16,967 nt of DNA. Origin: JAJYKN01 sp045403145 (GTDB lineage Bacteria > Nitrospirota > UBA9217). The stretch is from NCBI GenBank assembly GCA_045403145.1, contig JAXIPA010000190.1:1-16967 (forward strand), in the 5' to 3' direction. How positions within the stretch are numbered: the stretch's first letter is position 1; every line of letters starts with the position of its first letter. This document shows, piece after piece, positions 13,486 to 16,967 of the stretch. Position numbers and translations under genes: made by a program. Below the pieces are notes generated by a model. The model was given only the letters and a program-made list of their open reading frames with translations. It did not search any database and was not told the DNA's origin.

Positions 13486-13839
13486 ATGCTGGTCGATACT
13501 TCCGTGTGGGTGGAGCATTTCCGAATGGGCAATATCGGGCTGGAAGCGCCGCTGGAAGAGGGAAAAGTTTTTTGTCATCCGTTCGTTGTCGGTGAACTCG
13601 CCTGTGGAAATCTCAAAAACAGGTCGCGAATACTTGCTCTGCTTGATACGCTTCCCGTGGCGCACCTTGCAGAGGACGAAGAAGTGATGCGCTTTATCGA
13701 GAAAAACCGCCTCATGGGTAGAGGTTTGGGATACATAGATATGCATTTACTTGCCTCGGCGATATTGACGAACATCCCTCTGTGGACACTCGATAAGCGG
13801 CTGCACAGCATTTCAACGACACTCGGTGTAAGTTTATAA
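13486..13839 (+). CDS. vapC: VapC-type PIN-domain ribonuclease toxin
   Basis: Predicted Mg2+-dependent endoribonuclease; characterised VapC toxins cut tRNA or the 23S rRNA sarcin-ricin loop, but the target here is unknown. The 117-residue product is a single PIN domain with all four acidic residues: Asp4 in MLVDTSVWVEHF, Glu37 in VVGELACG, Asp85 in GLGYIDMHLLA and Asp103 in LWTLDKRL. ATG 13486 follows a moderate AGG-containing site in the end of vapB. The stop codon is separated from the purL ATG by only two bases, so purL may be read through from the vapBC promoter. Confidence 0.94.
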   Translation: MLVDTSVWVEHFRMGNIGLEAPLEEGKVFCHPFVVGELACGNLKNRSRILALLDTLPVAHLAEDEEVMRFIEKNRLMGRGLGYIDMHLLASAILTNIPLWTLDKRLHSISTTLGVSL

Positions 13840-13841
13840 TT

Positions 13842-16800
13842 ATGACCATTTTTCACCTCTTCCGCACCCCGGCCCTCTCGGCCTACCAGACCGCGGACTT
13901 GCTCGCGACGGCACAGCAAAAGGTTTCTCCCGCCATCAAAGGGATCGAGACCGAGTTCTGCTTCAACGTGGCAACCGACAGCGCGCTCAACGCCGACGAA
14001 GCGCGCCTCCTGCGCTGGCTCCTTGCCGAGACCTTCGAGCCGAATCAGTTCTCCGAAAAAACGTTTCTCAATCCGCAATCCGCAATCCAAAATCCGCAAT
14101 TGATTCTCGAAGTCGGCCCCCGCATGAACTTCACCACGGCCTGGTCCACGAACGCGGTCTCGGTCTGCCACGCCTGCGGCCTTAAAAAAATATCGCGCAT
14201 CGAACGATCCCGCCGCTATCTGCTTTCTCTTGAAGGGAAAGCAGCCATGAGCCATGAGCAGCGGACCGCTTTTCTCTCCCTCGTCCATGACCGCATGACC
14301 GAATGCCCCTATCCCGAGCCATTAAAGACTTTCGAGACCGGGATCAGGCCCGAGCCCGTTCGCATCATCCCCCTCATGGAAAAGGGCAGGCCCGCGCTGG
14401 AGAAGATCAACCGCGAGATGGGCCTCGGGCTTGACGATTGGGACCTGGACTATTACACAAACCTCTTTGTCAGGGACATCAAGCGCAACCCCACGAACGT
14501 GGAGTGCTTCGATCTCTCTCAGTCGAACAGCGAGCACTCGCGCCACTGGTTCTTCCGCGGCAGGCTCATCGTCGACGGCAAGGAAGTCCCCGGGACGCTG
14601 ATGAAGATCGTGAAGGCCACCTGGGAGTCGAACAAGAACAACAGCGTCATCGCCTTCAGCGACAACTCCAGCGCTATTACGGGGTACGACATCACAACCA
14701 TCATCCCCGAAAGCGTGGGCAAGCCCTCGGCGTTCCGCGAAACGCGCCGGAAATATCACATTATCTTGACGGCCGAGACGCATAACTTCCCCTCCGGCGT
14801 TGCACCCTTCCCCGGGGCCGAGACCGGCACGGGCGGACGCATCCGCGACGTGCAGGCAACGGGCACGGGAGGACTCGTGGTCGCGGGCACCGCGGCCTAC
14901 TGCGTGGGAAACCTCCGGATCCCGGGGTACGAGTTACCGTGGGAAGACGCGTCTTATGCATATCCGAATAACCTCGCCTCGCCGCTCCGGATTGAAGTCG
15001 AGGCGAGCAACGGCGCGTCCGACTACGGCAACAAGTTCGGCGAGCCCGTGATTCAGGGCTTCACGCGTTCCTTCGGCCTGAGAACCCCCGACGGCGAACG
15101 CAGGGAATGGCTCAAGCCGATCATGTTCTCGGCAGGCATCGGCCAGATGGACTCCCGCCATACGACGAAAACGGAAGCGGAAAAGGGCATGCTTGTGATC
15201 AAGATCGGTGGCCCCGCCTACCGCATCGGCATGGGCGGCGGCGCTGCCTCGTCCATGATCCAGGGCGAAAACATCGCCGAACTGGACTTCAATGCGGTGC
15301 AGCGCGGCGACGCCGAGATGGAGCAGAAGCTGAACCGCGTGATCCGCGCCTGCGTTGAGCTTGGTGAGGAGAACCCGATCCAGAGCATCCACGACCAGGG
15401 CGCGGGCGGCAACTGCAACGTCGTGAAAGAGATAGTCCATCCAGCAGGCGCCAAAATCGAGATCAGGAAAATCCAGGTCGGCGACAATACGTTGTCCGTT
15501 CTTGAAATCTGGGGCGCTGAATACCAGGAACAGAACGCGCTCCTTTTAAAGCCCGAGCACGAAGGCCTGTTCAGATCGCTCTGCGAGCGCGAGAAGGTGC
15601 CGATGGCAATCATCGGTACGGTCACCGGCGACGGCTATATCGTGCTTTATGACGAGCTCGACAACTCTGTGCCCGAGAATCTCGAGCTCGCGAAAGTGCT
15701 CGGAGACATGCCGCAGAAGGTTTTTAAGCTCGACAGAAAAAAAACAACGCTTAAACCGCTTGAGCTTCCCAAGGACCTTACGGTGCGCACAGCGCTCGAT
15801 CGCGTGCTCCGTCTCGTCTCGGTCGGCTCCAAGCGCTTCCTCACGAATAAGGTCGACCGGTCGGTCACCGGCCTGATTGCGCGCCAGCAGTGCGCCGGGC
15901 CCCTGCAGCTCACCGTGTCCGACGTGGCGGTGATCGCCCAATCCCATTTCGGCCTGACCGGCGCCGCGATCTCCATCGGCGAGCAGCCGGTGAAGGAGCT
16001 GCTCGATCCGGCTGCCATGGCACGGATGAGTGTGGGAGAAGCGCTCACGAACATCGTCTGGGCGGAGGTCTCCGGCCTCGGCGATATCCGCTGCTCGGCC
16101 AACTGGATGTGGGCGCCGAAGCTCCCGGGAGAAGGCGCGCGTTTATACGATGCCGCAGTAGCCATGCGTGATGTGATGATCGAATTCGGCATGGCAGTGG
16201 ACGGCGGCAAGGACTCTCTCTCCATGGCAGCCAAGGTCACGAATCCCGACGGCTCGCATGAGACGGTGAAATCACCCGGTACGCTTGTGATCTCGGCCTA
16301 CGTCACCTGCCCGGACATCTCCAAGACCGTCACGCCTGACCTCAAGGCCCCGGGAAAAAGCAAAATCCTTTTCATCGATCTCGGAGCGGGGAGGAACCGT
16401 CTCGGGGGCTCGGCCCTGGCCCAGGTCTTCGGCCAGATCGGCGACAAATCGCCGGACCTCGACGATCCCCAGCTTCTCACAAGAACGTTTAACGCCATTC
16501 AGACGCTTGTTTCAGATGAGCTTATCCTCGCCGGCCACGACCGCTCGGACGGTGGTCTCGCAACCACGCTCCTGGAGATGGCCTTTGCCGGGAACTGCGG
16601 CATCGAGATCGACCTCGGCAGGCGGGCCGATGCCATCGCGGCCCTGTTCTCTGAAGAACTCGGTCTTGCGATAGAGTACCCGCCGTCCAACGAAACGACA
16701 ATATTTTCGATACTGGACAAAGCAGCCGTGCCCTACCAAGTAATCGGCAAAACGACACTGGATAAACGGGTTGTCTTTTCAATCCGAAATCCGCAATCCG

Positions 16801-16967
16801 AAATCCGCACTGTATTAGATGCTGACATGCTCGTGCTCCGCGACATATGGGAAGAGACGAGCCATCAGCTTGACCTCATGCAGCGGAATCCCGAGAACAT
16901 CCGCGCAGAGCGGAAGAACATCTATGACCGGAAGGGACCGTCTTTTGTCATTCCGTTCAAGCCGGCG
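13842..16967 (+). CDS. purL: Phosphoribosylformylglycinamidine synthase, large single-chain type (3' end outside window)
   Basis: Converts FGAR, ATP and glutamine to FGAM in purine synthesis. The frame is open from ATG 13842 to the window edge (1,042 codons, no stop). Visible features are the SQSNSEHSRHWFF segment with His232 and His235, the ATP/Mg region TAETHNFPSGVAPFPGAETG (310-329) with TGTGGRIRDVQ, GNKFGEPVIQGF (396-407), RIGMGGGAASS, HDQGAGGNCN and the second-half GGKDSLSM (788-795). The wording is closer to animal PFAS (SEHSRHWFF, GRIRDVQ.TG, NPWED-like PWED) than to E. coli PurL. Full-length enzymes are ~1,300 residues, so the C-terminal class I glutaminase (~250 or more residues) lies beyond the window. 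Two ATCCGCA-type repeats are translated in frame (residues ~76-87 and 980-989). The ATG is two bases after vapC without a clear separate ribosome binding site, which suggests coupling. Confidence 0.95.
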   Translation, partial: MTIFHLFRTPALSAYQTADLLATAQQKVSPAIKGIETEFCFNVATDSALNADEARLLRWLLAETFEPNQFSEKTFLNPQSAIQNPQLILEVGPRMNFTTAWSTNAVSVCHACGLKKISRIERSRRYLLSLEGKAAMSHEQRTAFLSLVHDRMTECPYPEPLKTFETGIRPEPVRIIPLMEKGRPALEKINREMGLGLDDWDLDYYTNLFVRDIKRNPTNVECFDLSQSNSEHSRHWFFRGRLIVDGKEVPGTLMKIVKATWESNKNNSVIAFSDNSSAITGYDITTIIPESVGKPSAFRETRRKYHIILTAETHNFPSGVAPFPGAETGTGGRIRDVQATGTGGLVVAGTAAYCVGNLRIPGYELPWEDASYAYPNNLASPLRIEVEASNGASDYGNKFGEPVIQGFTRSFGLRTPDGERREWLKPIMFSAGIGQMDSRHTTKTEAEKGMLVIKIGGPAYRIGMGGGAASSMIQGENIAELDFNAVQRGDAEMEQKLNRVIRACVELGEENPIQSIHDQGAGGNCNVVKEIVHPAGAKIEIRKIQVGDNTLSVLEIWGAEYQEQNALLLKPEHEGLFRSLCEREKVPMAIIGTVTGDGYIVLYDELDNSVPENLELAKVLGDMPQKVFKLDRKKTTLKPLELPKDLTVRTALDRVLRLVSVGSKRFLTNKVDRSVTGLIARQQCAGPLQLTVSDVAVIAQSHFGLTGAAISIGEQPVKELLDPAAMARMSVGEALTNIVWAEVSGLGDIRCSANWMWAPKLPGEGARLYDAAVAMRDVMIEFGMAVDGGKDSLSMAAKVTNPDGSHETVKSPGTLVISAYVTCPDISKTVTPDLKAPGKSKILFIDLGAGRNRLGGSALAQVFGQIGDKSPDLDDPQLLTRTFNAIQTLVSDELILAGHDRSDGGLATTLLEMAFAGNCGIEIDLGRRADAIAALFSEELGLAIEYPPSNETTIFSILDKAAVPYQVIGKTTLDKRVVFSIRNPQSEIRTVLDADMLVLRDIWEETSHQLDLMQRNPENIRAERKNIYDRKGPSFVIPFKPA
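14069..14102 (+). repeat. ATCCGCA-type repeat inside purL, copy 1 (in frame)
   Basis: The DNA reads as near-tandem units (CAATCCG, CAATCCG, CAATCCA, AAATCCG, CAATTG) and is translated as NPQSAIQNPQL, residues 77-87 of PurL. It lies just before the conserved ILEVGPRMNFTTAW. It resembles the reverse complement of the spacer repeat at 6336-6367, including the closing CCGCAATTG. The reading frame is kept. Confidence 0.8.
16780..16809 (+). repeat. ATCCGCA-type repeat inside purL, copy 2 (in frame)
   Basis: Units CAATCCGAAATCCG and CAATCCGAAATCCGCA are translated as IRNPQSEIRT, residues 981-990, in a poorly conserved stretch between VIGKTTLDKRVVFS and VLDADMLVLRDIWEE. It is the same repeat family as 14069-14102 and 6336-6367, again without breaking the frame. 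Confidence 0.8.

Noticed and set aside
14438..15358. Plus-strand Arg/His-rich open frames overlapping purL (14438-14785, 14800-15051, 15107-15358)
   Set aside because: They are out-of-frame shadows of purL, which is conserved without interruption through this stretch.

Overview
The window is about 17 kb of a bacterial chromosome with fairly GC-rich genes and short AT-richer spacers. It reads as a replication-origin-proximal housekeeping region of a Gram-negative, probably anaerobic or facultative bacterium. Supporting signs are a chromosomal parA-parB pair with two perfect parS palindromes, the mnmE-mnmG-rsmG cluster that often lies near origins, a bactofilin, and an anaerobe-type hybrid-cluster protein. 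The spacer repeats (CACAGAG hairpins, ATCCGCA tracts) and the gene set suggest a Nitrospirota- or Desulfobacterota-like lineage. That placement is inference, and no rRNA or other phylogenetic marker is present to settle it.

Layout. 1-2.5 kb: a conserved hypothetical protein converges on glucose-6-phosphate isomerase (pgi, minus strand), with an 81-residue hypothetical gene upstream of pgi on the same strand. 2.6-8.3 kb, plus strand: mnmE and mnmG (partners in tRNA wobble-uridine modification), rsmG (16S rRNA m7G methyltransferase), then a Clp1/Grc3-type polynucleotide 5'-kinase, a family best known from archaea and eukaryotes. 8.3-10.6 kb: a repeat-filled spacer with the first parS, then hcp, closed by a strong intrinsic terminator. 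10.6-13.1 kb: the second parS, parA, parB and a bactofilin, that is, chromosome segregation plus a cytoskeletal polymer that in some bacteria positions ParAB-parS. 13.2-13.8 kb: a VapBC toxin-antitoxin pair with its own promoter and operator-like repeats. 13.8 kb to the end: a large, animal-PFAS-like purL that runs off the window before its glutaminase domain.

The spacers are unusually structured. Four carry long hairpins built from CACAGAG-like units. Two of these hairpins sit inside a composite element of about 175 bp, present twice in opposite orientation. A third repeat, based on ATCCGCA, occurs after mnmG and twice more in frame inside purL. The most rewarding points are the bacterial Clp1/Grc3 kinase next to tRNA and rRNA modification genes, the repeat insertions within purL, the parS sites bracketing hcp, and a probable leaderless start for mnmE.
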